From positions 11,572 to 29,609 of the forward strand of contig NW_027152188.1 of the NCBI RefSeq assembly GCF_004359215.1: a stretch of DNA of 18,038 nucleotides, in the 5' to 3' direction. Shown here one piece after another: positions 7,051 to 15,058 of the stretch. Position 1 is the stretch's first letter. Every line of letters begins with the position of its first letter. The stretch comes from Bremia lactucae. Lineage: Eukaryota > Oomycota > Peronosporomycetes > Peronosporales > Peronosporaceae. Under the pieces are notes generated by a model that did not search any database, was not told where the DNA came from, and worked only from the letters and a program-made list of their open reading frames with translations. The position numbers were made by a program, and so were the translations under genes.

Positions 7051-7569
7051 CACTTATTGTATTAAGGTCAAAAGGGGAATTGCACTCTATTTAATTATCA
7101 AAATCTAAAACCTTACCCTAGCTAATTTAAAAATAGATTTCGGCCGCCAGATTTGTATCTTTTTGGCGAACACATTTGTTACCCATAATAAATGGGATTT
7201 AAGTAATTGACTTTTTCAGAATAGGATAAAAGGGTATTTTACCGTAAAGTAACTGTACCACAACAACAATTCTCCAACCGATGTGTACCATTACACGTTC
7301 ACAATCCGCCAATTGCCGACAGGTCCAGACGACAGCGCTACCCGTCTTTTTTTTTCTATTTCGGCGACATGAGGCCACTGGTATGCGACGTCACTGGTTT
7401 GCGACGCCACGAGGAGTCGAAGATTTGCGACAAAAGTCGTGAAATCGTTGTAATTTTTTTCAACCTTTCGGCCAATTCCATCTTTGTTTATATATTAGAT
7501 CCATTTCTTACATAGTAATATTATAGTTAGAAGGTATAAACTTCTTGCCAAAGCGCATCAGTTTGTCGA
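7051..7569. other. No gene seen; minor 16-bp duplication
   Basis: AT-rich non-coding-looking sequence between the 40-bp repeat and the possible effector remnant. CACTGGTATGCGACGT at 7376-7391 is repeated with two changes at 7392-7407, and an oligo-T tract sits near 7350. No frame resembling a known protein was found. Confidence 0.5.
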
Positions 7570-7874
7570 TTACACTATCTTGAAATCCAAAACCTGCCTA
7601 AGTTTCCTCGCTTTGTCTGCGTACGGTGACAATTCTTCCAATGCCGTTAATGCAAGATTGTGAATGAGTCAATAAGATGCGACAAATCCGAGGAGCAGAC
7701 ACAAGTTTGTGCTTTGTACACAAAGCCGCTTCTTTGTCGTCTTACAGGCCTAGAATGATTATCAGATGTTTTAACGCGTCGAATAGAGTTCACATCTGCT
7801 TCGTAAGTAAGCGTGCCAAAAAGCCGCAAAATACCAGGACAAAGAGATAACCCAATTGTAATAAGAAACCACAA
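7570..7874 (-). pseudogene. Possible eroded small secreted effector gene
   Basis: A - strand frame begins at 7874 with TTG, not ATG. It encodes a hydrophobic, signal-peptide-like segment (WFLITIGLSLCPGILRLFG), then a charged segment with RRVKTSDNHSRPVRRQR at about residues 32-48. Length, hydrophobic start and a basic RxxR cluster at that distance recall oomycete RXLR-type effectors, but no true RXLR or EER is present. After a frame change and a TGA at 7669-7671, a helical 32-codon segment containing LEELSPYADKARKLRQVLDF is open to a TAA at 7570-7572. Start loss, frameshift and stop suggest a pseudogene. It could be chance. Confidence 0.28.
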
Positions 7875-8231
7875 TGGAGAAATTAATTCAACTTAGATTA
7901 TGGAACCCACCGCAAGTCAGCATTTAGAAGTATTGCACTTACTCGCAAATTTAAGCCAAGTCTTGAAGTTACTTTCGAGCTAGGCCTCTATTAAAGCTGG
8001 CGTCGGGGAATGTCCTGCGGATATAACCATCCTATAAGTATCTTCGGATCGACTATGAGACACTTGATGTCGCTAGTACGAAGCTATAATCGTAGAAACA
8101 TATCCTGTAAAATTACAGTATAATGCCGCTAAGTTTCGTTGTTTCTCACAAATGCGACTTTCGCGGCCCCTTTGCTTGTGGATTTACTTTGACATTTTCT
8201 TTATTGCGCACATCCTCCACATCTCGTCACG
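7875..8231. promoter_or_regulatory. Upstream region of the protease-like gene; no defined motif
   Basis: Intergenic sequence before the ATG at 8232. A pyrimidine-rich stretch (TTGACATTTTCTTT, about 8189-8202) about 30 bp upstream weakly resembles the oomycete initiator (TCATTT-like core), but the match is too loose to call a start site. Nothing else was recognised. Confidence 0.2.
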
Positions 8232-9040
8232 ATGAAGAGTTTCAACCTTGCAACTGCCATTGCGATAGTGATCGCAAGTATTGGCGTTAAAGCAGACCAG
8301 ACGTCTCGGCGGCTTATTGTGGGCGGAGAAACCGTGGAGGAGGGACAATTTAAGTACACCGTCGGTGTTCGTGCTACAGCAAATGGCTGCACCAACTGCG
8401 GTGGTACTTTAATTCATGAACGCCTCGTGCTCACGTCGGCGCGTTGCGCAACAAGAGACTCGGACGATTTTGATCCCAAATTTGCGGCAATCGGCCAGCA
8501 TTTGAACATCGGCACGGATATAGATGCTGGCGAGGTGATTAAAATCGAAAAAGTCGCATTTTTCCCGGGATACAACAATGAAACAAATTTGAATGATGTT
8601 GCGCTGTTGTTTCTGGAAAAAAAGAGTCTCATCAAGCCCGTAAAATTTGGCGACGATCCACCGCTGGGCTCAAAAGTATGGGCCTTTGGCTGGGGTAGAA
8701 CCAGCGATAGCGACGACTCCCTTTCAACCACGCTCCAAAGGGTCGAGCTCCAAGTGAAGGATCGGGACTGTTGTCAAATGTTTGCGATGCATTATTCAGA
8801 CTCAAATTTGTGTGTCGGTAGTTCAGAAGCTCTGGACATTTCTGAACTGACTTTGGTGGTCCGCTGTTTGTCGAGTTTTAAAAAGACTAGCGACGCGACG
8901 ACGTCTCGTTGGTGTGATTAGGATTGGTGCGCGAGTTCGGTGCGTCCTGCGGCTTTGGTGATCGTAGTGTTTGTATTTGCTCTCGCATGTCGCGTTATGG
9001 GTTCGTTAAGTCGTCAAACCCTTACGAGGGAGCTTCTTGA
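8232..9040 (+). pseudogene. Secreted trypsin-fold protein (S1A), glucanase-inhibitor-like, frameshifted
   Basis: An ATG with a clear signal peptide (residues 1-21, cut likely after VKA) leads to RLIVGGETVEEG at 27-38. TNCGGTLI, LVLTSARC, NLNDVALLF and GWGRTS follow in S1 order. The catalytic His position is Arg (R71) and the Asp is kept (D122). The first frame ends at 8921, but homology moves to another frame for TDFGGPL (8846-8866), where the catalytic Ser is Phe. It then moves to RLVGVI (about 8902-8919) and to SCGFGDR...SRMSRYGFVKSS (about 8945-9016), ending at TGA 9038-9040. At least three frame changes separate these. Full span is about 269 codons, normal for the family. Phytophthora glucanase-inhibitor proteins are secreted, catalytically dead S1 homologues that bind plant endoglucanases; family assignment here is inference. 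The retroelement gag begins immediately beyond. Confidence 0.85.
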
Positions 9041-9405
9041 CCCTTCTATCCTTTGAGTTGTCAATCTTTGTGTTTCGGTCCCTCATGTGGTCATCTCATT
9101 TTTGGATTATCCCTGTTGTATCTTCTTTGCGTTGTTGAACCTTTCTGTTTCAGCTTTTGTGCTTTTTGGTTCATTTCGTCAAGTTCATGTTGTATGAACT
9201 TGGTGTTTGCTGGTTGATGGCTTCTCTGTTTTTATTGGACATTATTGTCATTTTTCCATCTTTCCAGTGAGCTGATTCGTTTAACTGTATTGCTCTTCTG
9301 TTTTCGAAAGTATTAGCTTTTACGGGCATTTTTATCGTTTTTTCAACCATCACTTGTCGATAAAGTGTGAAATGTTGTCTTGGACGGTCTGGAAATTGCT
9401 ACCTT
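9041..9405 (-). pseudogene. Gag N-terminal remnant and leader behind LTR D
   Basis: Aligned by eye with 1-295 on the same strand: the blocks around GTTCATACAACATGAACTTG (near 9180-9200), AAACGAATCAGCTC (about 9271-9284) and GACCGTCCAAG (about 9381-9391) occur in the same order. In this copy the homologous gag frame is broken, and the 60-codon open frame at 9171-9353 is not homologous in frame. The degraded primer site lies at about 9390-9405. The left end stops close to the end of the protease pseudogene, so the element is truncated there. Confidence 0.6.
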
Positions 9406-9857
9406 TGTAACGGGGCACTGCGACTTGTACTGTTTCAGTACAAGTCCACTTCACACTGCTTCAGTTGTGAGTGGTGCCTTTCGTTAGGTGAGGTACACTG
9501 TACGTATAGAGGAAGACTTCTCTTAAGACAAGTTAACTTAAGAGTGTAAAATGAAAACTGTATTAATATAGTTAAGTGTCTTGTTAATCTATCTTTGTAA
9601 ATGTTGTCTTAACTATAAACTAATACTAAACATGTAAATGAATTCTTATCTATCTTATCTTGTAACTCTCTTTGATTACTTCTACAGCTGATTAGTCTGC
9701 GGAATAAATAGACATAATGGTCTATACCTTTTTATGGATAAGAATTCAGGATATTATTATATAAAGTAATATCCTCTAAATATTTTCTACCTTTTAGATA
9801 ATATATTAATTAACAACCTTTAAGTGTTAATTTCATGTAACGATACACCCCGTTANN
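9406..9857 (-). mobile_element. LTR copy D (5' LTR of a truncated element)
   Basis: Begins TGTAACGGGG at 9406. The last visible bases CCCCGTTA abut the N run, so the terminal CA is presumed to lie in the gap. Sense is - because gag-like sequence follows at lower coordinates. It is about 96% identical by eye to copy E, with roughly 17 differences over 450 bp, indicating a recent common origin. Confidence 0.85.
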
Positions 9858-9955
9858 NNNNNNNNNNNNNNNNNNNNNNNNNNNNNNNNNNNNNNNNNNN
9901 NNNNNNNNNNNNNNNNNNNNNNNNNNNNNNNNNNNNNNNNNNNNNNNNNNNNNNN
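9856..9955. other. Assembly gap of exactly 100 N
   Basis: A run of 100 undetermined bases, the usual placeholder for a gap of unknown length. It sits between two near-identical LTRs, where collapse or misjoining is likely. Order and distance across it should not be trusted. Confidence 0.98.
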
Positions 9956-10072
9956 CTTCAGGCGCGCTTCTTTGGGGCGCGACAGGCGAAGCGATCTCTG
10001 CAAGAGTATGTGCAAGAAATGCGCTCGCTGTCGGCGTCCATAACCGTAGGTCCGATTCCGGAGCACATTAAG
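9956..10072 (+). pseudogene. Gag capsid fragment of another Ty3/gypsy element
   Basis: 39 codons, open, in the + orientation. They contain FFGARQAKRSLQEYVQEMRS and SITVGPIPEHIK, which fit the retrotransposon Gag (Retrotrans_gag) pattern of an Arg/Lys-rich helix with YVQEMRxL. It is cut on the left by the N gap and on the right by LTR E after AAG. It is GC-richer than its surroundings and lies opposite in strand to the flanking LTR elements, so it is from a different element. Confidence 0.7.
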
Positions 10073-10521
10073 TGTAACGGGGCACTGCGACTTGTACTGT
10101 TTCAGTACAAGTCCACTTCACACTGCTTCAGATGTGAGTGGTGCCTCTCGTTAGGTGACGTACACTGTACGTATAGAGGAAGACTTCTCTTAAGGCAAGT
10201 TAGCTTAAGAGTGTAAAATGAAAACTGTATTAATATAGTTAAGTGTCTTTTAATCTATCTTTGTAAATGTTGACTTAACTATAAACTAATACTAAACATG
10301 TAAATGAATTCTTATCTATCTTATCTCGTAACTCTCTTTGATTACTTCTACAGCTGATTAGTCTGCGGATTAAATAGACATAATGGTCTATACCTATTTA
10401 TGGATAAGAATTCAGGACATTACTATATAAAGTAATTTCCTCTAAATATTATCTACCTTTTAGATAATATTAATTAACAACCTTTTAGTGTTAATTTCAT
10501 GTAACGATACACCCCGTTACA
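10073..10521 (-). mobile_element. LTR copy E, fused to the integrase start of the - strand pol
   Basis: TGTAACGGGG at 10073 to CCCCGTTACA ending 10521, 449 bp, both termini intact. Sense is -. The flanks TTAAG and ATGAC do not match, so there is no target-site duplication. On its upstream side it joins integrase coding sequence right after a zinc-finger Gly-His, and on the other side it joins the + strand gag fragment. Either it is the 3' LTR of the - strand element with the rest of pol deleted, or it arrived by recombination. Confidence 0.88.
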
Positions 10522-10745
10522 ATGACCACTTATTGGTGCATCGGTGCACTCATACATGATGCGTGAACGAAAATCATTATGGGTGGGGATGACGACACGA
10601 GGTGTGTCGCCAGCAATAGCTGTGTAGTATAGTTAACCATCACGTGTTGTACATCGATCTGTTGAAGATTAATACTGTTTCGACAATCCTTTCAGAGATA
10701 TTTGAGATGTATTTTTAAGGTAACTCATCAACCCTTTAAAAGTCT
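10522..10745 (-). pseudogene. Integrase zinc-finger region, truncated
   Basis: On the - strand the end reads IMYECTDAPISGH, matching the first part of the HHCC finger with the second His next to the junction. The first His position (CHD in the + strand copy near 3186) is Thr here. All of the catalytic core is missing, replaced by LTR E. Confidence 0.75.
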
Positions 10746-10765
10746 TACCTTCCTCATAAGCTCTT

Positions 10766-11400
10766 CTAAAGTCGGTATGTAAATGTTGACGACGGAACAC
10801 TTATTTCTGCAAGAGTGACCTTATGCTCACTGTTGATTTGCGCAGCCGACTCAAAACCGGACCGGCGCGAAAAGGCATCAGCGACGACATAAAGTCGTCC
10901 TTGGCTATACTCCACGGAGAAGTTATACCCCGCGAAGAGTGACAACCATCTTGCCATTATTTACGAGAGGTTTGGACTGTTTACATCCGTGCGCAACGAC
11001 GTAAAGTCGTCCTTGGCTAAACTTCACGGAGAAGTTATACCCCGCGAAGAATGACAACCATCTTGCCATTATTTACGAGAGGTTTGGACTGCTTACGTTC
11101 GTTCGCAAAGATGCATGGTCCGTATCTACAATGAGCGGTCTATATCGCAATAGCTTGCCCGGATAGACCCTAAACATAGCCAGTGCACATACCATGGCAA
11201 GGAGCTCCTTGTCATGCATTGCATAGTTGCGTTTAGCTGGTCAAAGCTGACTCGATTGATAGCAGACGACGCGCTCTACGCCGTCTGTGTCGTATTGCTT
11301 CAACGCACAGCCGATTGCAAAATCGCTGGCGCCACAGGCCAATTGAAATGGTCGGATTGTTTAGCAATCGCAAGGATTGGCGATTGCATTAAGCTTTGCT
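10766..11400 (-). pseudogene. RNase H domain with catalytic substitution and internal duplication
   Basis: The segment equivalent to CDASDFA in the + strand copy reads CGASDFA here. The catalytic Asp is Gly (GGC, complement of 11331-11333), while HDKELLAM (about 11196-11219) and the TDHASLR region (about 11115-11135) remain. A 112-bp tandem duplication (10891-11002 and 11003-11114) shifts the frame in the stretch encoding MARWLS-type sequence. The downstream copy is the open 63-codon piece 10766-10957, ending in ADAFSRRSGFESAAQINSEH. Confidence 0.85.
10891..11114. repeat. 112-bp tandem duplication in RNase H
   Basis: AAAGTCGTCCTTGGCTA starts both units (10891 and 11003) and the following sequence matches with about eight differences, roughly 93% identity. 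Because 112 is not a multiple of three it shifts the pol frame. The + strand copy has only one unit at this place. Confidence 0.9.
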
Positions 11401-11526
11401 TGATACACTCGAAGGAGCGCTGGTAATCAGCGTTCCATTACCACTTTTTATTTTTCTTCAACAAAACAGAAAGTTGTAGTGTTATTTCGGCAAATTGCTT
11501 GCGTGCTTGTGTAAATACGGCGCTAA

Positions 11527-11597
11527 GCCGACGAACTTTCGAGTCATTTTTCATTGACTGGAACATGCAATGTAAAATGACTCAAAAGTTTGTCGAC
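11527..11597. repeat. 30-bp imperfect inverted repeat created by an inverted insertion
   Basis: 11527-11556 pairs with 11568-11597 at 26 of 30 positions; the exceptions are C-A twice, one G-T and one T-T, with an 11-nt loop. Read on the - strand, the second half of the stem is native RT sequence. The first half occupies a place where the + strand copy (about 2314-2330) has only 12 bp between ATCACC and CCAGTC, against 37 bp here. The extra bases are therefore an inverted near-copy of adjacent sequence. Confidence 0.85.
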
Positions 11598-12285
11598 CGG
11601 TGATCACCTTGATGTTTTCCGGATTAAGGCGTACTCCGTGCTTACGGTCGATGCACTCAAGAAGTGGAATTGAGCCTGCAGCGAAAATACACTTCTTGCA
11701 ATTTGCAAACAACTTATGCTTACGCACAAGTGTAGTTATTTCGTTTATGAATCTGCTATGAACGAAGAGGTCATAAAAACTCATTCCAAAATTCCGCACC
11801 TATCTTAACAGGTTGGTCACACATCTGTTGAATGTCGCATAGGCATTACTTAATTCCTGTGGCATAACTAGCCTTTCCCATAGCATTCCGCTTGGGGTGC
11901 TAATTGCTGTGAACGGGAAATTCTGCTCACGAATGAGGATCTGATAGAATCCATCCATCGGATTCATTGACGAAAAGATACTGCTCTTTGACATACCATC
12001 AATGATAACGTCTATTCGTGGTATCGATGTTTGAGCCGGTACCGCTGTAGCGTTTAATTTACTAATCGCATGCACAATCTACCACCCTCTTGTTGCTTTA
12101 CGCATACGATAGGTCGGAGAGCTATCTAAGGAAGTTGATTCCCTCAAGTGGCCCGCTGCTAAGCGACTGGCAAAATAATTTTCGATCGCTAATACTTGTT
12201 GACGAGGCAATGGCCACTGCTTCATGACACGGTATTTCGAGCCTGGAATCAGGTCGATTTCGTGTCGAGTGCCTTTATCCTAGGC
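11540..12285 (-). pseudogene. Reverse transcriptase, nearly full length but inactivated
   Basis: The fingers region is readable (HEIDLIPGSKYRVMKQWPLP near 12260-12200, then HLRESTSLDSSPTY). An internal stop precedes VHAISKLNATAVPAQTSIPR. The 91-codon open piece 11800-12075 covers motif A (SSMNPMDGFYQI, where the family has DL) and motif B (GMLWERLVMPQ). The next piece, 11551-11799, has SFYDLFVH where the family has an FDD box, so one catalytic Asp is lost. It also has a short internal deletion and the inverted insertion at 11527-11597. Confidence 0.88.
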
Positions 12286-12900
12286 AACTCGCACGGTTCG
12301 AACTCGTGGAATACATTCTTGAATCTACCAAATCTTTATAGAAAGGATTTGTCTCAAAGACTTTAAAGATCGAAATGTAAGACGTTGAATCCGAGTCTTC
12401 TCATCGAGGACACTCTCGTCCATCTATGAGCTGCAAAGGACCTGCTCATTATCAGGAAATACTATTGCCGACCGAATATCGGCGACGTAGTTGTCATCCG
12501 TGACAAGTGCGCAGATCTGCTTGACTTTGCCAGGTTTCCAGGGACTTATTTCTGCAGATTCTTGGGGACATATTCCCCCAAGTTTTGTTTGGGAGTATTA
12601 TTCCCAACTGCCTCTAGCTGTCGTTGCTCATCCACAGCGAGATCCTCTACGATTGACTCTCCAGTCGATCTAAAACTTTCGCACTGCCTCTTATAGACAG
12701 GAGTTTCAAATATCTCTTTCCTAGCAAGTATTCTTCTTTTGTACGCTCAACTTGTTCGAGTGGTCGAACTTCGACGCTGCCTGTGCTTGTGCACAGCCGT
12801 TGGAATCTAACTCCACAGTGTGATGGGGACGGGTTTTCTCACTGAGTCATGTAAACGACCGACCCACAATTGAGGCCACCGCACTCACTCGTAGGACACC
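12286..12900 (-). pseudogene. Protease-to-RT linker of the - strand pol
   Basis: Low-complexity-free but stop-riddled - strand sequence joining retropepsin to RT, the usual place of a poorly conserved linker. The segment just before HEIDL ends in a Lys-Gly-x-Arg stretch common at this spot. The + strand frame at 12491-12673 has no family resemblance and is taken as chance. Short inverted repeats (7 bp at 12561-12582; 8 bp with one wobble at 12651-12670) are present. Confidence 0.5.
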
Positions 12901-13373
12901 CATACGCTTGTACACGCTCCAAGACGTTCATTAGATGACACTCTGATGAAGGATCGATGCTGCCAATTTATGCATGACTCGTACTTTTAAGCCATGATAA
13001 TCCAAGGATGACATCAGATTTGTCACATACATCAAGTACGAATCATCGTACTGTTTACCCTTTAACGTGTATTAGGGCCAATTACACTTTTACAACTGTT
13101 ACAGATGCGCCTGTTGCTAGGCGCGCTGTGATCCTCGTTAGAGCGATATCGCGCTCAACGAACTTGAGCCTGCGATATCCTAGCGATTGGCGAAGAATAT
13201 AATTGTTCGACGCCCCAGAATCGACTAAGGATTCAAGTGGCGATTATTTTCCGCTATCATTTTCAAGGCGATGCGGTCAACCTCATCACTCGGGGCAGTT
13301 ACATGCATTGATTGTGTATGAGGGGTAACTTTCGTCAGAAGACCGGCTTTTATTGTCTTTGATGGATCAGTAG
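12900..13373 (-). pseudogene. Retropepsin (aspartic protease) domain
   Basis: SLVDSGASNNY on the - strand contains the catalytic DSGA (complement of 13211-13222), followed by stop-broken sequence with KGKQYDDSYLM and SSLDYHGLKV near 13070-12985, resembling the C-terminal half of gypsy retropepsins. Upstream (13373-13230) a Thr/Ser-rich segment links to where gag would be, but a second-family LTR replaces gag at 13374. Confidence 0.75.
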
Positions 13374-14007
13374 TGTAACGGGGCACCTTTTGCTACTACT
13401 GTTAACAGTTACTAGACAACCTACACTGATTACAGTGAATTGGGTTGGTTTGTTTACTTGCCGTACACAACGTGCATAGAAACTACAGGTATAAGTAGTC
13501 TTAGCTACCAGATGTCAGTTCTAAGGCACTTAGTGCCTGAAGTGGGTCATGGATCCTTAAAAATCCTACGGAATAATTTCATTCATTAATTAAGGAATTC
13601 CAAGATGTCGTATGTACCAATCCACCAGGGGAGACGCGAAGCGTTTATTCCCTCACAGAGTGATACGAGTGAGCAATTACAAACGCTTGTAAGCTTTTGC
13701 AATAAAGAAAAATTAAAAGGGTATTAATATACTAAGCTCTTACGTAACGATCTTCTATCTACTGCTGACTTCATTATTTTAATAACAAATTATGTTTGGC
13801 GCCTTCTTGCGCACCGCACAATCGTGTCTTATAACGATTGGCGGAATCAATAGAAATAATGTCAATATTACGAAATTTGGTAATATTGGAATTATTATGG
13901 CAAAATTAATAAAGATAAGAATAATGTACTTCTTTATTTATTTTTCCTCATAGGAAATAATATCTCTATTCCTCTTATAGAAAATAATATTAATGAAACC
14001 CGTTACA
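13374..14007. mobile_element. LTR of a second family (634 bp)
   Basis: Termini TGTAACGGGGCACC and AAACCCGTTACA are inverse over TGTAACGGG/CCCGTTACA, like the main family, but the interior differs. It shares 13718-13831 with 778-888, and its AT-rich end resembles 6078-6249. The flanks AGTAG and AAGCC do not match, so no target-site duplication is seen. The left edge interrupts the protease/gag junction of the - strand element. Sense strand not determined. Confidence 0.7.
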
Positions 14008-14200
14008 AAGCCCTCAATTGACAAGGTAATACTATTAAAGATATTAGGTGGTACACATTAGGGATAAAATGTGAGTATCGAATGTACTATTGGTACTAAA
14101 ACCGACCATTAAACAAAAACGAATTGTAAAAATAAAAGTAAAACCGTTGTTACATGTAAATTACTACTAGTACAAAAGATCTGACTTGATTCTGAAAACA
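14008..14200. other. 3' flank of the START gene, no gene seen
   Basis: AT-rich sequence between the LTR and the START stop codon at 14201-14203. It should hold the 3' untranslated region of that - strand gene; no canonical AATAAA was noticed on the - strand. Confidence 0.4.
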
Positions 14201-15058
14201 CTATGCGTTCAAAGTAATCTCGCGAATCTTCTCGACGAGCTTAATGGGTGCGGAAAGTCCGAGGTAGCGCACGACCATGGCTGGGAGGTTGCCGCCCAAG
14301 TCCATATGAGCAATCACACTCATCTCACACATGTTCGGGTCAGTAGGGTTGGGCGTTACCACGTAACCCGAAATCAATACAATCGCGCGAACGTAACCCT
14401 TTCGTTCAGGTACGTATTCCACCGATCGCGTGGCAATTAACATGCGACCACTAGCTTCTTCGCGATAAGTCGAGACGACCGAAAAATCGCGCGCGGTAGT
14501 AAACATGACCGACTTGGCCGTCACACGACGCACCTCGGAGACGTCCGAGAGTTTTTGCATCATTTTGACCTCCTTGGTCATCTCATCAAACTTAGGCACC
14601 ATATCACTACGCATGAGTGTTCGAGCAGCTTCTGCAGCGCTCACTGGGAGCGTTCCCGTGGTTTTCATCGTATACCATTCACTGCCTTTGCCAGCAACCT
14701 CGCCGTATACGACCTGAATGCCATTTTTTCCTGGACCGTCTCGCCAGCCATTTGGCAACACGTCTGTACCCTCGTAGCGCGTCAACAAGGAACGAATGCT
14801 GTCATCCTCGAATGCCAAAACATTGGCGCGTACGGAAGCGATGGAGGCAGGGATACAAAAACCAAGAGCTGAGGACTCGGTCTCGTTCACTGGTGATTCC
14901 TGTGGTGCGCCGAGTTTGTTCTCGATGCCACCGCGCGTAATTTCTACCGTGCTCTCGAAAGCCATTGGGTTTGTCTGCGTGAAGTGCTGGAAGCAAATTT
15001 GGTTTTGACGGTTGCGAGTGATGACGTCTATTTCTAGCCTGAATTTAGGATTACGCAT
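14201..15058 (-). CDS. START-domain lipid-transfer-like protein, intact
   Basis: 285 codons from the ATG at 15058 to a TAG at 14201. The C-terminal ~200 residues (about 80-282) have the START/SRPBCC layout: GSEWYTMKTTGTLPVSAAEA, ARTLMRSDMVPKFDEMTKEV, VMFTTARDFSVVSTYR, RMLIATRSVEYVPERKGYVRA, CEMSVIAHMDLGGNLPAMVV, and a C-terminal helix ending in KIREITLNA. START domains bind sterols, phospholipids or ceramides in a closed cavity. No signal peptide or membrane segment is seen, so it is probably cytosolic. A stop lies 7 codons upstream of the first ATG. The ATG at 14965 (MAFEST) has a better context (ACCCAATGG) and gives 254 aa, so it may be the true start. It is the only undamaged conserved gene in the window and has no intron in the domain. 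Ligand not predictable. Confidence 0.88.
   Translation of the reverse strand: MRNPKFRLEIDVITRNRQNQICFQHFTQTNPMAFESTVEITRGGIENKLGAPQESPVNETESSALGFCIPASIASVRANVLAFEDDSIRSLLTRYEGTDVLPNGWRDGPGKNGIQVVYGEVAGKGSEWYTMKTTGTLPVSAAEAARTLMRSDMVPKFDEMTKEVKMMQKLSDVSEVRRVTAKSVMFTTARDFSVVSTYREEASGRMLIATRSVEYVPERKGYVRAIVLISGYVVTPNPTDPNMCEMSVIAHMDLGGNLPAMVVRYLGLSAPIKLVEKIREITLNA

Larger units (their letters stand above)
10522..13373 (-). mobile_element. Degenerate Ty3/gypsy-type pol (protease - RT - RNase H - integrase N-terminus), - strand
   Basis: Read from high to low coordinates it carries a retropepsin (DSGA at 13211-13222), an RT (about 12280-11540), RNase H (about 11400-10850) and the beginning of integrase (to 10522), in gypsy order. 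It belongs to the same family as the + strand copy at 1875-4470: GMLWERLVMPQELSN here against GMLWEWLVMSQGLSN there. It is broken by several stops and frameshifts. Both ends are cut by LTRs, a second-family LTR at 13374 and copy E at 10521. Confidence 0.9.

Noticed and set aside
9041..9405. A separate small gene in the - strand frame 9171-9353
   Set aside because: Alignment with 1-295 shows this is a broken copy of the gag start region; the open frame is not the homologous one.
9824..10216. 130-codon + strand frame across the N run
   Set aside because: It is open only because Ns are not read as stops. Only 9956-10072 has real gag similarity, and the ends are antisense LTR.
14555..14940. Overlapping + strand frames opposite the START gene
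   Set aside because: They are shadows of the START coding sequence; the conserved protein is clearly on the - strand.
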